Positions 20,713-32,487 of a stretch of 57,003 bases of DNA are shown here, one piece after another. The stretch comes from Gnetum montanum (lineage: Eukaryota; Streptophyta; Gnetopsida; Gnetales; Gnetaceae), in assembly GCA_015680685.1 (NCBI GenBank), contig MNCI01004510.1:4338-61340 (forward strand). Reading direction: 5' to 3'. Below the pieces are notes generated by a model, which saw only the letters and a list, made by a program, of their open reading frames with translations, was not told the DNA's origin and searched no databases. A program made the position numbers and the translations under genes. Numbering within the stretch: position 1 is the first letter of the stretch; the number at the start of each line of letters is the position of its first letter.

Positions 20713-23562
20713 ATGGCACCCAAACCAAGGCACCCAAGGGACGAAGGACCGTCTCAACCAAGGGACAAGCATCCATGCATGGGAAGGGGATGAGGTGTAC
20801 TAGAGCATGCAGAGGGTTCTCATGCAACTGGGCCCTTCCATGAAAGAACTGACATGGAATCTGTTCACCAGATTCTCGAAGAGGAGATTCTTGATGAGCA
20901 ATTGCTAGGGGATGAGACTCCTGGGATAGCATGATGGATTGAGGTCACCCTTACCAAAGCCTACCTTGATGCTATCATGCCATGTGAGGTGCAATGAATG
21001 GTCCTTCAAGAGCTAAATTTTGGGCCATTCCTCGAGAATGCTCCAGAAGATGTGAGGCTCCAATTGCAGAACTCTGCGATGTGGCCAATCATCACAACCA
21101 ATGGTGAATAATACTTAGGAGAAACTTATCTCTTTTGGATGAATCAACAACCAGGGTCAAGAGTAAGAATCAAAGACATTTATGTATCTTACTCTTTAGA
21201 AGTAATGCCACAAGCTCTGGGGTTTCTTAAAATTGGGGCAGATGTGGCAGAAATTCCAAAACAGGCCGATCCAGAGGTGAAGGCGTAATGGACCCAACGA
21301 TGCTATGGGCTAGAGCATAAGAAATTCAGCTCCTTCACCATGGTAGAGAGAGTATACTCCAAGATAGTGTCTTACCATTTGAATCCAATGGTCAGACCTA
21401 GCAAAATCACAGCCTTCTTCACTTGTGTGTGTGCCTCCTTGGGTGGAAAATTTCCCATGAGTCTTCTACAACTTTTGTTTTTGGAGATTGAAAAAAGGTT
21501 TGCTGAGAACAAACATGGAAGATGAGCTCTCCCCTTTCCTTGCCTAATCCAAAAGTTATGAAAATGGGTAGGGATAGCACGATACTCTAATGATATCATC
21601 TGACATGCCCCAATTGCCTTGTGGCAAGAGATGATGAAAGATAAAACTCCTGCCACCATATAGATAGAGGAAGAGTAGCAACCACCTCCACCACCTACAC
21701 AAACAATGCAACCGAGCTCACAAAACATGGGAGAATACATCCGCAAGATCTAGGAAATCCTCTTAATCCAGCGAGAGTATTCTAGTAGGACTGGTGAAGG
21801 AGAAGATACTTCGGTTTATCGCCCTGCCATGAGTCACCTGGAGCAAGTGGCTTAATTAGTCAGCTTTCTTGAAAGGGCAGGGTCAATATTTTCTACCACC
21901 CGAGCACCAATTCCAACAATAATAGATCCAAGCATCTGAGATGTATCAACTGCAACCCAACAGTTATTCCTTGAAATCTTAGGGAATGCTGCTACCTTCT
22001 CAATACACTTGAAAGATGGTGAAGAGGCAACGGTCCTAGTGATGTAGCACCAGGGACAGGAAGTTATGGGCGAAGTGGTTTCTGATACAATTTCTATGAT
22101 TCTCAATGCATCAACAGCACTTGTACCAAACATTCACAGACTACAAGATGTACAGGTGTCTACTGGAACTTTGTGTAGTAAGATTGATCCAGCCCAACAT
22201 GAAGAATTGTTGGATTGACTAGTGGGAACCAGGAAACTACTTCTGGATGTCTTCGATCTTCTGGACAATATTACTATGATCCATTCAAAGTTGCTCTCAG
22301 AAAGGGATAAGAGCATCATTTTGGAAGGGCAACTAGAGGCTACTCAAGCCACTTGTTAGTGCTTGGCAACTAAGGTAGCCCAATTAAGAGCCCTGCTTGC
22401 CGATCCATCCATCCTCAACCATGAAATCACTAGAGATAAAGCTTTCTAACAGGTTCAGCTTAAACTTTAGGTTTTTGAGGATGCTTAGGAGATGGTGATC
22501 CTCGACAAGTCCATAGCAGATTCCCGAGCGTATCACATAGAGAAGTACTTGGCAGAGATTTTCCAAGAGAATGTGTAGATGACCGCAGAAGTTCATCGCC
22601 TACATAATGTTGGTGCAGAGAACAAACACATGAAGGATTTTATCCACCAACAGTAGGAGGAGCTAGCCAAGGTGAATGCTGACATAAAAAGGTTGGTTGC
22701 TAAAAATCAGAATCTGTCAATGGAGGAGGTTCGTCCATTGTGACAGAAGTCTACAATCAAAATTTCTACTTCGAAGAACGAGGCCCTAAAATTTGAAAAA
22801 GTCAAAAATCATTATAGAGACCAAGTGGGATTGTAGAAGGAGATCAATGAGAAGCACATTCAAGTCACTAAATCCAAGATGAACAAAGAGCTCCAGCAGC
22901 TCCAAGAGAGAGGCGATGTATGGCACTCCATCTTTGATGGGTGGAACACCTACAACAAAGTAGAAATCCACCTAAAGAAGCTACAAATTGAGGAGATGAT
23001 AGAATACATGGAGCTAGCCAACCTTTGATATGCAAACCTGGCTATGCTCACAGCTAGGAGACTGCGGTTAGAATTAGAAAAACAAGTGGCCACCTCATAT
23101 TCCCTATACAAGGGTGAGTTCCAGGCACACAAGGCAACAAAACAAAAGATGGCAACAACAAATGTAGAACTTGAGGTTCTTTGCACAAGCTTTCAAGGCC
23201 AATGTACTGTCGCGGAGGACCTAGCCCAAAGAATGAATGGCTACTAGCAGTTGTAGGCATCAATCCAAGCATTCGACATAGAAGGAAAGATGTTTGTATC
23301 TTGGTTTTTCAACTTAAAAGAACTCCATCTGACGCTGCCATGCCCTTGGAAGGTTCTAGTTCTAGCACACATTGGAGAAGCTACCTAGATCGTGAACGAT
23401 CCCAGAAGAAAAGAAGAAAAAATAAGGGCTCTTTTGGAGGCTTTTCAGCTACCTCTAGAAGTTGCAGCTGCCGCAAGCTTATCGACATCCGTGTCTCCAC
23501 CAACGCATGGGCTAGAGGCTAGAGAGGGTCCATCAGAACCACCATCCCCAAAGACAGTGTGA
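20713..23562 (+). pseudogene. ORF3 of copy 1: retroelement protein with long coiled coil
   Basis: About 950 codons from ATG (20713) to the TGA at 23560, broken by stops. The N-terminal third (to about 21600) starts MAPKPRHPR, continues LNFGPFLEN, then a segment with VSYHLNPMV and, near 21530, LPFPCLIQ-like residues. This resembles the 'putative plant transposon protein' type found in extra ORFs of plant gypsy elements; I judge that by pattern only. The C-terminal two thirds (about 21800-23300) is a heptad-like coiled coil rich in E, K, L and Q (for example MIEYMELANL at 23000). The tail is Ser/Pro-rich. Copies 2 and 3 align over the whole length. Confidence 0.75.
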
Positions 23563-23787
23563 TCTTCTCCAAAAATTGTGTGCATCATCCTACACATTAG
23601 AGGCTCCAGGACCAGCAAGGAATTCAATTTTATCTCTGAACACCATCATTTTCATAATTTGTCCTACTCTGTAACTCGGGCACTTGGTAAATTCATGTTA
23701 TGTCATGTATGCATTTAAGTTATGTGTGTTGTAAATAGAAATCCATACCTTCCAAATTGTAAAGTAACTCGATGATAAGTTTTTGCT

Positions 23788-23801
23788 TAGTTGTGGGGGT
23801 A
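23788..23801 (+). other. Polypurine tract of copy 1
   Basis: AGTTGTGGGGGTA directly precedes the TGATGA start of the 3' LTR. Copy 2 has CATGGGGGTA in the same place (51567-51576). Confidence 0.65.
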
Positions 23802-24718
23802 TGATGAAGTGTCATTAAGTCAATGCATTGACTGGGACACATATACAGGGCTACGTGTATGCAGCCATGTCTATGTGGGCTTTTCGATGTAGCCTCCCTG
23901 CATCGACGTAGCCTCATTTATGTAGCCATTTTTCCCGACCTATAAATAAGAGGGCCTTCCACCTCATTTAGGCATCTTTTTGAGTAGTTGTAGTGATGCT
24001 CTTGTAGTTTTTTTGCGCAAAAGATAGAATATTTTCCAAGTGTCCATAGCAAGAGTAAGAAAAGTGATTGGCTATTTATTCGAGCGTTGATGTATCTGAG
24101 CCCATTGGTGTGACGACAATAAAGATAAAGTATTCAAGTAATCCTTGCAACATTTGGACATAGTTATTTCATGCATTTAATAGTTTAATAATTTTATGCT
24201 TTATTAGTTACTTGCTAATTACTTGTGTTTTCATTGTTATAATTTCAATTGTTATTGTTCATTATTTTTTCATTAAAGCCATAAGTACGACCATCTCGAA
24301 CGTAATCCAAACACTTGGTAAGCCCAGTGACGCTTAATGTTTGGTAACCCAAAAGTGTTAGGAGATACTTAGAACATGCTTAGAAGATGGGACTGGATAC
24401 TTATGCTAGGAATAGTTATAACATAAGCTAGGATAATTAGAGATTAGATAGTAGTTTATTCCTTACATTTCATACCTCAATTAGCCGCCGAAAAGATAAT
24501 TAAAAAGATATAAAAATCATTAGCCTTAGTCTTACTTAACCATTCTAAAAAGCACCTCACAAGTGAGATTAGGATGATAATGACCATTCTAACCCAAGGT
24601 TTCACTAGTTAGAAGTCTGGTGTATGTTAAGTGCTTACAGTCTGCGGATTTTGACCAAGTTGTGCATGAACACTCGTGATTCATATGGTTGGGCATAGGG
24701 GTACCTAGCCACTCATCA
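23802..24718 (+). repeat. 3' LTR of copy 1
   Basis: TGATGAAGTGTC... to ...CCACTCATCA, 917 bp. The U3 has repeated GTAGCC/GACGTAGCC motifs followed by a TATA box (TATAAATA, 23941-23948) and a transcript-start-like block (AAGAGGGCCTTCCACCTC). Blocks shared with LTRs B, C, D and 0 cover most of its length. The flank at 24719 is not host DNA but minus-strand protease of copy E. Confidence 0.85.
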
Positions 24719-25120
24719 AATAGTGATGGATTGATTTATTAGTTCTAAATGGATGTTGCTCCTCTTGAGAGGAGGCAATTTCTAGGCATTGTATTTTGTA
24801 ATAAATTAGATTAAATTCAGAACTTGAGTCAAGAAGAGACTTGCATGGCTCATTCCTAGCAATCTACAAATAGATGAGACAACTTCAAAGATCAACTCTT
24901 TTCCTATGAAGGATGCTAGCCTTAATTCAATCAGATATAGTATGGGTTAATATAACTATGTAGATCTTGAAAGGCATTTGGTTTAAAGGATTCTTGAAAG
25001 AATGGATGCTAAAGATGAAGGAGATATAGGAAAACTAGTTGCATAGGTAGATGAGGGTTTAGTAGGGCTATTGGTTCAAAAGAATGATCTTTTATGGGAT
25101 CTTGTTTCCAAACCACTTAT
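24719..25120 (-). pseudogene. Protease fragment of copy E
   Basis: Minus-strand sequence aligns with copy 0 at 3905-4335. The active site region reads LLDSSSEFNL (copy 0: FLDSGFGVNL). It stops inside the segment that encodes NQSITIP in copy 0 (last bases AATCCATCACTATT on the minus strand). Confidence 0.75.
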
Positions 25121-27400
25121 TTGAGGAGCCAACTATAAGTTAATAGCCCTGGTAGCATTACATTATTACAATTATACTAGAAGCTCATCCTACATGGATG
25201 AAGCATGTGATAATTGGGTTAAGGATGGAGGAGCATGTGTTGAAGGATGAGCAAGATAAGGATATGGGGTTTTCCATTTATAATGAGCTTTATAATACTT
25301 TGCGGGGTAGTAGTGATGTTGAAAAGAAGCATGACTAGAACATTCATGCAAAGATATTGACTGTTGAACATAGTACTTATATCAATTTGGTTGCTTGTAA
25401 GGGTACTACTACCTTGGTGGTGGCATCCCCCATGACTATTGGTGTTTCCACTACTGGTATGACTATGGTGTAGCTTCACTTGGATAATAAGCTTTTTTTT
25501 GCTAGTGGAACTACCTTAGATTTCCTTAAGGATAAAGTAATCTTGTAGGTGCTTTTCTTCTTACCATTCTAGGATTCAATGCCTACACCCTAGAATTTTG
25601 CAAGTGTGACATGATAGGGCAACATCTATTAGGATGTTTGTATTGGTAGATGTCACACCCACCATCATCATCTAATTCTAACTCCACAACCTCTTCTATT
25701 TTTGCAACCTTACTCTTTTACCCCTTTGGTAGCCACATTCAACCTCTTTCCTTCTCCTATGATCATGATCACTACTCTACTCTTTTAATTCTTCTATAAT
25801 TTTAAGAGTAGTTTGAAATTTTATGTTTAAATAATCTCGTAATTTATCAACCTTAGCCAATATGTTGAAAATATATTTTTGTATCAGCAAGGTTTTTCAC
25901 TACACCACCTCATCAAGTGGTGACTCCTACGCATTGTTACAAAATTAGACCTCTCTTTTTCCAATGAGAGGATCCTTGTTATATTCCTTAGAACCTTCTC
26001 ATTTTCTTAGCTCTCCTTCTTTTTTTGCTAATTTCTTAATTGGCCTTTGGATGTAATGGGCTCTAAGTTCTTATAGTCTTCCTTAGGCATAAACCCAAAG
26101 AATTCTTCTGATTTTTATCTAAGTCCATCTATGATGTGGTGAAGTTGTTCCTGCTCAAAATAATCATGGACATTTCATCAATGTATCAGAGAATAGTATT
26201 TGCCCATTGTAGCATCCAACAATTCATGTGTTCCTTGCTTTCATCCTTAGATTTTCCTTCGTAGATTAGACACTTGGGAGTATATTTGGTATTTATCATT
26301 GAATAGCTTTAGCATTGTACTCCACCTATAGATGGATTCAGACTCCAAGGACTGATGCTAGCTTTCTGCTTCCTTGATGAGTATTATGGAAAATAGCATT
26401 AATTTATACCAGTCATTCTCAATATTCTATAAGACATATTCATTTTGAAAGGCTTGAAGATGTGTTTGTAGATCAAAGTTATATCCCCCTTCAAATCTAA
26501 GGATATTATTCATGTCAAGTCACTTGATCCAACTATCTTTCACATGCCTAGTTAGAATTTTTATTACCTTTATAATATTCTACATTCTTCTAGTGGAAAG
26601 AAAATGATCATCATCATCATTATTTTGATTATGCCTATTATGTCCTCTACTACTAATTTTTTTATGATGGGCCCAGTGATCATTATTATCCCATTGTTCA
26701 CCTTCATCACAGTTGTTCTTTTTGTGGCATGTATCAGACCTAGAGGAGGGAGAAGAAGATTCATGTGAAGAGGATGAAGTTGGAGGAGGAATATCACCAA
26801 CATGGTGTTTGAAACCTCCTCTATTCTTGTCATGGTTACATTCATTATCTTTCTTATTATCTTGATGCTTGCTCGAGCCCTTGCTTTGAATTTCACTTTT
26901 TCCTAAACCTGGATTGTTAATAGTGGACTGCAACTTCAAGTTCAAGCCCCCATCACCAATATCAAGGGGTGGAGAATCTTCATGTTGAGAACACCTAGAG
27001 GGAGGATCCTCATGTTCATTTTGGTTGAGCAAGAACAAGGAATTGATGAACTATTTCCCTTTAAGGCCTCATTATGCTTCTATTGGTGTCAATCTCTCCT
27101 ATGTTGTGTTTTGGTGGGATGGTAGTCCCAATAGTCATGATCATGCACAATGTACTCTTATTAAAGATCCTAGATGCCTAACCTCCTAAGAGTTTGGAGC
27201 AGCATCCTAGGCACAAATTGATTGGAAGGCATTACAATGTTTCCCTGAATATCTGGCCACCATAGTTGTTCATCTTGATACAGGATGAAGGCGAAGTCAA
27301 GCACATACTCATTTAGATGAGTATATACCACCATGCATTATTGAGGCAATAGAAATTTAGTATCATCATGCCTATGAGAAGGATACATTTTGCAATTAGA
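25121..27400 (-). pseudogene. gag: gag of copy E (decayed)
   Basis: Minus-strand gag. A 152-codon open stretch at 26580-27038 contains FLLNQNEHEDPP and a highly charged, His/Asp/Ser-rich linker (EDSPPLDIGDGG, then CNHDKNRGG), the counterpart of 1960-2290 in copy 0. The capsid core follows at about 25950-26560 and the Tyr/Pro/Gln-rich tail at about 25150-25490. Stops and frameshifts interrupt most of it. Confidence 0.7.
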
Positions 27401-27526
27401 ATTAGATATTAGTGTGCTTAAATGATTATATTTATTTTTAGAAATATTTTAACATTAAGGTTCATCCAACGATGTTAATGATTTTCACTATGCCTAGATA
27501 AGACATGTTTCAAAAAAAAAAGAGAG

Positions 27527-27544
27527 TCTTAGGCAACGATGCCA
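27527..27544 (-). other. Primer-binding site of copy E (tRNA-Asp type)
   Basis: On the minus strand TGGCATCGTTGCCTAAGA follows the LTR end after one T. It matches the tRNA-Asp-type sites of copies 0 and 2 and keeps one CpG that copy 2 has lost. Confidence 0.75.
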
Positions 27545-27545
27545 A

Positions 27546-28479
27546 TGATGAGTGCAAAATACCCCTACACTCAACCATACGAATCACTAAACACTAACAT
27601 GCAATCCAATCAAATTCTGTGGACTATATGTGTTCTAGTACACTAGCCTCTAGGAAGTGAACTTGCTCTAATAGTCATTTATTGTCTTCCCAATTACACT
27701 TGTAATATGAATAGGTATGGTTAAGTGTAATTGAGGCATATGATTTTTATTATTTTTATCTTTTATATTTTTGGTGTAAAGGATGAAATGAATAAAGCAA
27801 TTTAATTGCTAAGTTAACCTAACTAATTAACCAATGTCTAACTAATTCTAACATAAAAATCCTATCCAACTTTCCATACACATCTTGAACATGTATAATG
27901 TAGTTGGATTATCAAATGTTAAGTGTTACTATGATTACCAAGTATCATGTGCATGCTCAAAGCAGTTGTACTTATGTGGTTAATTAATCACTACTTAATC
28001 TAGCTTAATTTGGATTAATTTACTCTAAGTATTTAATCACTTTAAGCATTAAAGGAAATTGCATAAAACATTAAATGTAGAAATAAATAATTATTCTATT
28101 TCAAAGTGCTGCAAGGTTTATTAAAAATCTTATCGTTATTGCCGCACACACTACTATACTCAGCTACAACTATTCTTGAATAAAGATCTATACACTCGTG
28201 ACTCCTACTATGGGAACCTAGAAAAACATTCTAACTTCCAAATGATAAAATTGCAAAGGCTCCACTACAACTATGACAACACATGCCATAAATAGGAAGG
28301 GTGACCATGTATTTATAGGAAAAAATAGACACTACATCAATAGGGTCATGTCAATTCATGAAATCATGCACTAACAGGGCCTTGTCGGTTGGGCCATGTC
28401 AGCACATCAAACCATGCATTGACAAGGTCTAGTCAATGAGACCTAGTCGATGGGGCCTAGTCGACGCAACCCATTTGTG
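27546..28479 (-). repeat. 5' LTR of copy E
   Basis: The minus-strand LTR ends ...GCACTCATCA at 27546. Repeated GGCCTAGTCGACT/CTAGTCGATGG motifs at 28360-28450 correspond to the U3 repeats of the other LTRs. The outer end is blurred; a TGATGA start is not preserved, and I place it near 28479 (minus-strand AATGAATC). Confidence 0.65.
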
Positions 28480-28539
28480 ATTCATTATCTATAGAAAAAA
28501 AATGTTATACTACCATTAAGGTTCTAAAGAAATTTCTCT

Positions 28540-30096
28540 ACTATTTGTTAAATGCAAAGGTTTTTTTCATTGTTCTTGGTTTAGCCATCATTACATTAGC
28601 CAAGTTACAAGATCCTAGTGAAAAAAATGCTAAATAGATTATAAAATTATAGGAGTTTAATATTCAGTGAAAAGTAGCCAAGTTAGTTAGTAGAACTAGT
28701 CTTGCCAAGATCATAGCTAAAGCCTTAACTTTGAAAAGATATGATGCACTTAAAGATCAAGAATCAATACCACTTTACATAATATCTATTGATTTGAAGA
28801 ATGACCTATTTGCCCTTAATCAATTACTTGATTCATGATACAGAGATATTAAGTTTTATTTAACCTTTCATCATTGTCCTTTAGACTTACCTAGTTATAA
28901 AAGAAAGCTTTTATTATGTAAATGTTCTAATTTTACTTTAATTAGTGGTGAGTTGTTTAGGAAAAATTTACAAGGAATATACCTTTAATGTTTAGACCAA
29001 GAACAAGCTAACAATGCTTTAAAGCAACTACATGAGGAAGAACATATAGGATATCGCTTGTTAGTATAAGAAATTACTAGAGTAGGTTACTATTAGCCTA
29101 TTATGATTGATGATGATTAAAACCTAGTTAAAACTTATGTACAATGTCAAATGTTTTAAAGAAAACATTCCAAGTATTTAGCTCCTTTACAACCTATAAT
29201 AGAAACTAGACCATTCACACAATGGGCTTTAGATTTTCTAGGAGTAATTAATTATTTATTAAAAACTCAACATAAGTTTATCATAATGGCTACTGATTAT
29301 TGCACATGTTGGTTAGAAGTGAAAGTAACTACAATTACAACATCTCCTGCAGTTATTTGGTTTTTAGAAAATGATATAGTTTCCTAATATGGATATCCTT
29401 ATGCCTTAATAGTAAATAATGGACCAGCTTTCATTTCTATAGAATTCACAAATTGGGCTAGGGAACATAACATTGTTACCAAAGCTATAATTAAGTATTA
29501 TCCCCAAGCTCATGGTTTAGTAGAATCATCTTATAAAATTATATTAAGTGGAATTAAGAAGATGATAACTCAAAATTCATGAACATGGCATGAACAATTA
29601 AAATGGGTAGCATGGGCTAAAAGAATTTTTTATAAAGATTCAATCAAAACTACACCATATGATTTAGTATAGGGACAAGAACCAATTTTACCAATAAATT
29701 TGCAAATTCCAACATGTCAGTATTTCTTAGATTATTTACTAACTGACGAACATTTAATTTTATTCACATATGATATTTAGATTTAGAATTTAAAAGGTTC
29801 AAAGAAACTGAAAGCCTATTTAATTGTCAACAAATTGTTAAAAGTTGGTTTGATATGAAATATGTAGTTAAGTTTTTAAAGTAGGTGATCTATTCATAAA
29901 GAGAGAGAGTGTGTTTGGTGAAAACGATTTTCAAAATAAGTTTTCTCCTATTTGGTTAGGTCCATACCAAGTCATAGATGTCATTGGCCCCAATGTTTAC
30001 AAAGTTGATGATTTACAAGGATATAAATTAAATAGAAATTTTAATGCATTTTATTTAAAACATTTCTACATAGGTTCATATCATGGGTATTGGTAG
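28540..30096 (+). pseudogene. Ty3/gypsy RNase H-integrase fragment of a second family
   Basis: A long decayed frame. From 28540 a region before integrase, then the zinc-binding part at 29010-29170 (EEHIGY ... CQMF), the core with WALDFLG (29225), VNNGPAF (29413; acid D to N) and HGLVESS (29513; acid E kept), and the C-terminus with NKFSPIWLGPYQVIDVIG and LKHFYI at 29935-30070. The last 61 codons are open. The sequence is unlike the Athila copies and the Tat element here and remains unassigned. Most stops again sit at likely Gln codons. No LTR or primer site is recognised for it. Confidence 0.75.
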
Positions 30097-31879
30097 ATTC
30101 TTAGTTACATGCTCTCTTCTCAATCTTCATGCATTTTATTTGTATATAGCTACATTTAGAATTTTTTTTTTACATTTATATCTCATTCTCACACATGTTT
30201 AGTCTATCATTGTTTTTGCATTAGCCTGATGGTTTGATCTACATATGCACATTATCTCCAATTTTAATAGACACTATGATCATTTGAGTTGCTAGGCATT
30301 GGGTCATCATAACATTACTTAATGATAATATAAGTAAAACATTTTATATATTTTTGTTAAGCTTTATTAGTCATGTTGGATTATAGAGAATAGGATTTAT
30401 ACTATCTTATCATGTTATTATCATCGTCATATAAAATCTCTGTCTTGTTGCTAGAGATATCCTTTGTTAATGAGATGAGCCTTGAATTTGTTTACTTCAC
30501 CATACTAATTTATTTTAATTTTAAGCACCCATTTAAACTTGATAACAAGCTTTAAATGGACAAGGAACAAGGCTTTAAGTGTTCTTTTGTGAATTGGAAA
30601 CTAGCCTAAGTTTGGCACTCAATAAAATAATTGTCTAGTCAATTTGGAATGTTATTTTATTATTATTATTAAANTTTTTTCTAAAAATAAATTAAAAGAA
30701 TAATAAAGAGAGATGTTAAGGCTCCATGTGATTCATGGGAAATGTCATATTCAATATTTAATCCTTAAGCTTGGAGTTACATGCAAGCACAAGGATACCA
30801 AAATCAATAGAAATTTTAAAAGTATAAAAATTTGTAAAATATTAAGGACAGAAAATCATAAAATTGTGACATACAATGAAATTTTTAACTAAACTATAAT
30901 GTTTTAATCACAACTAAAATAATCACATAAATAATAAGAGTAACTAGTCATGGGTCATCCTTTAACACCATCATGTTTTAACTAATATTTAAAACATAAA
31001 CTTTATAAATTATAATTTAAACTATATACATATTATAATTTATAATTAAGACTTCATTCCCAATCATCTCACAAGTGAAAGTCATTAGTATAGAGGCACC
31101 TTTGAGAATAGGACTTGTACTTAACTTTATGAAGAGGACATGCTTCTTTCAATCATGGCTAGTCACAACTTTTGGATTTTTCCTTAGGTTTTTTTTTTTT
31201 TTGTATTTTATTCTAGATAGAGAAAATAGAAAGGAATAATCAAAAGGTATAAGGGAAAACATGATAAATAGATAAAAAGATAGCAAAAGATACGAGAGCA
31301 TACTTTCTCTTTCCTGTTTTCTTATATGTTGTTTTTGGAAAATTTATCAAAGGAGATGGAAGGCTAGGTTAAGGATTGTTGTTGGACCCCATTACACTTA
31401 AGAATTTATTAAACTACTAATCAACATGATCCTCTTTTTTTTCTTTATTTTTTTTATGTAACTTTGCTCATGGTGCACTTCATTTTTAAGGTAAGAATTC
31501 CAACATGGGTTTGGCCAATTAACTACACTACCAATGAACAAGGTTCTTTTGGTAACTTTTCTCATGGTGTAGTTCAATCCTTGTGCATGTGCCTTTAATT
31601 ATAAGTTAGATTAAATCATAGTAGGTCTCTTGGATGGCCAAGTGTTCTCAAGTATAGAATAATACACTTTACCTTATTACTCACAGAATATCCATGGATC
31701 ATCACACTTAAGGGTTATAGATTATCAAAAGGAAAAGGAACTTTTTTCAAGTCACATAGTGATTGTGGCTAATAATATTTCAACCTCACATGTCTTGAAT
31801 TCATATGACTATGATAATAACATGACAAGTTAGCATAAATCCCATTCTCTATAATCCAACATGACTAATAAAACATTAT
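30097..31879. other. AT-rich stretch with inverted repeat, no gene
   Basis: No coding region is seen. The stretch holds a widely spaced inverted repeat (listed separately), a single N at 30674, and a short direct repeat (AACTTTGCTCATGGTGCAC near 31461 and AACTTTTCTCATGGTGTAG near 31555). Confidence 0.5.
30345..30435 (+). repeat. Left arm of a widely spaced inverted repeat
   Basis: TTAGTCATGTTGGATTATAG at 30367 and the following 40 bases have their reverse complement at about 31810-31870 with only a few differences. Matching also extends outward (GCTTTATTAG against GTTTTATTAG). Confidence 0.75.
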
Positions 31880-31885
31880 ATTTTT
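31800..31885 (-). repeat. Right arm of a widely spaced inverted repeat
   Basis: ATGATAATAACATGACAAG... to ...CTATAATCCAACATGACTAA, the inverse of the left arm. The arms enclose about 1.4 kb. A DNA transposon with terminal inverted repeats is possible, but I see neither a transposase nor a clear target-site duplication. Confidence 0.7.
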
Positions 31886-32152
31886 TTTTGTTTATACATA
31901 GATAATTTAATCTATTTTTCATTTACAATTGCATTAGGAAATAATTTTTTAAATGCCATGAAAAATGAAAGTAAAATGTCTGATCTAGGGAAGATGTCAT
32001 ATTTTTTGGGCTTTCAAGTTATGCAAAGATAAAAATTAGTTTCCATATGCCAAATGGATTTTCCTAATCCTTAATTGAGTAATTTGGCATGATTATAAAA
32101 CTTACCAAGGATGATACATCCTTAGCCATTAATCCTTCATTATAGCATTCCG

Positions 32153-32377
32153 TTGTTGGTAGTCTTATGTATCTTTCCAATACCAATCTAAACATCTAAT
32201 TTGCTATAAATTATCTCTCCTGGTTCATGTAAGATCTGCATGAATCACATTGGTAAGTTGTGAAGAGGGTTCTACAATATCTAAAAACTANCAGATCTTA
32301 CATGAACCAGGAGAGATAATTTATAGCAAATTAGATGTTTAGATTGGTATTGGAAAGATACATAAGACTACCAACAA
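32153..32377. repeat. Perfect 86-bp inverted repeat flanked by single Ns
   Basis: Bases 32292-32377 are the exact reverse complement of 32153-32238. Single Ns sit at 32291 and 32378, exactly at the ends of the inverted copy. This segment stands where copia RNase H sequence is expected, so an assembly or gap-filling error is more likely than a natural hairpin. Confidence 0.95.
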
Positions 32378-32487
32378 NAAAACTAAAGCACAAATGAAAA
32401 ATATTTTTACCAAGATTCTAAGTTGTGAGAAGTTTGAATCTTTCAAAGACTTCCTTGGAATGGAACCTCTTACTATCATGGGGGGAT

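Larger units (their letters stand above)
14326..24718 (+). mobile_element. Athila-like Ty3/gypsy copy 1, 5' truncated
   Basis: Contains the end of gag, protease, RT, RNase H, integrase, a spacer, an internal promoter, an intron-like segment, ORF3, a polypurine tract and a 3' LTR. Homology with copy 2 begins at about 14326 (copy 2 about 45090); left of this is the Tat element, so the 5' LTR and most of gag are lost. It is the most informative copy because it alone retains both pol and ORF3. Stops are frequent and mainly TAG. Confidence 0.85.
24719..28479 (-). mobile_element. Athila-like Ty3/gypsy copy E, minus strand, 3' truncated
   Basis: On the minus strand: 5' LTR (28479-27546), primer site, gag, and protease, ending abruptly at 24719, the base after the copy 1 LTR. 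RT, RNase H, integrase, ORF3 and 3' LTR are absent. Alignment with copies 0 and 2 is clear along gag and protease. Confidence 0.8.

Noticed and set aside
32153-32377. Natural hairpin or microRNA precursor
   Set aside because: The perfect match, the single Ns at both ends and the missing copia RNase H make an assembly artefact far more likely.
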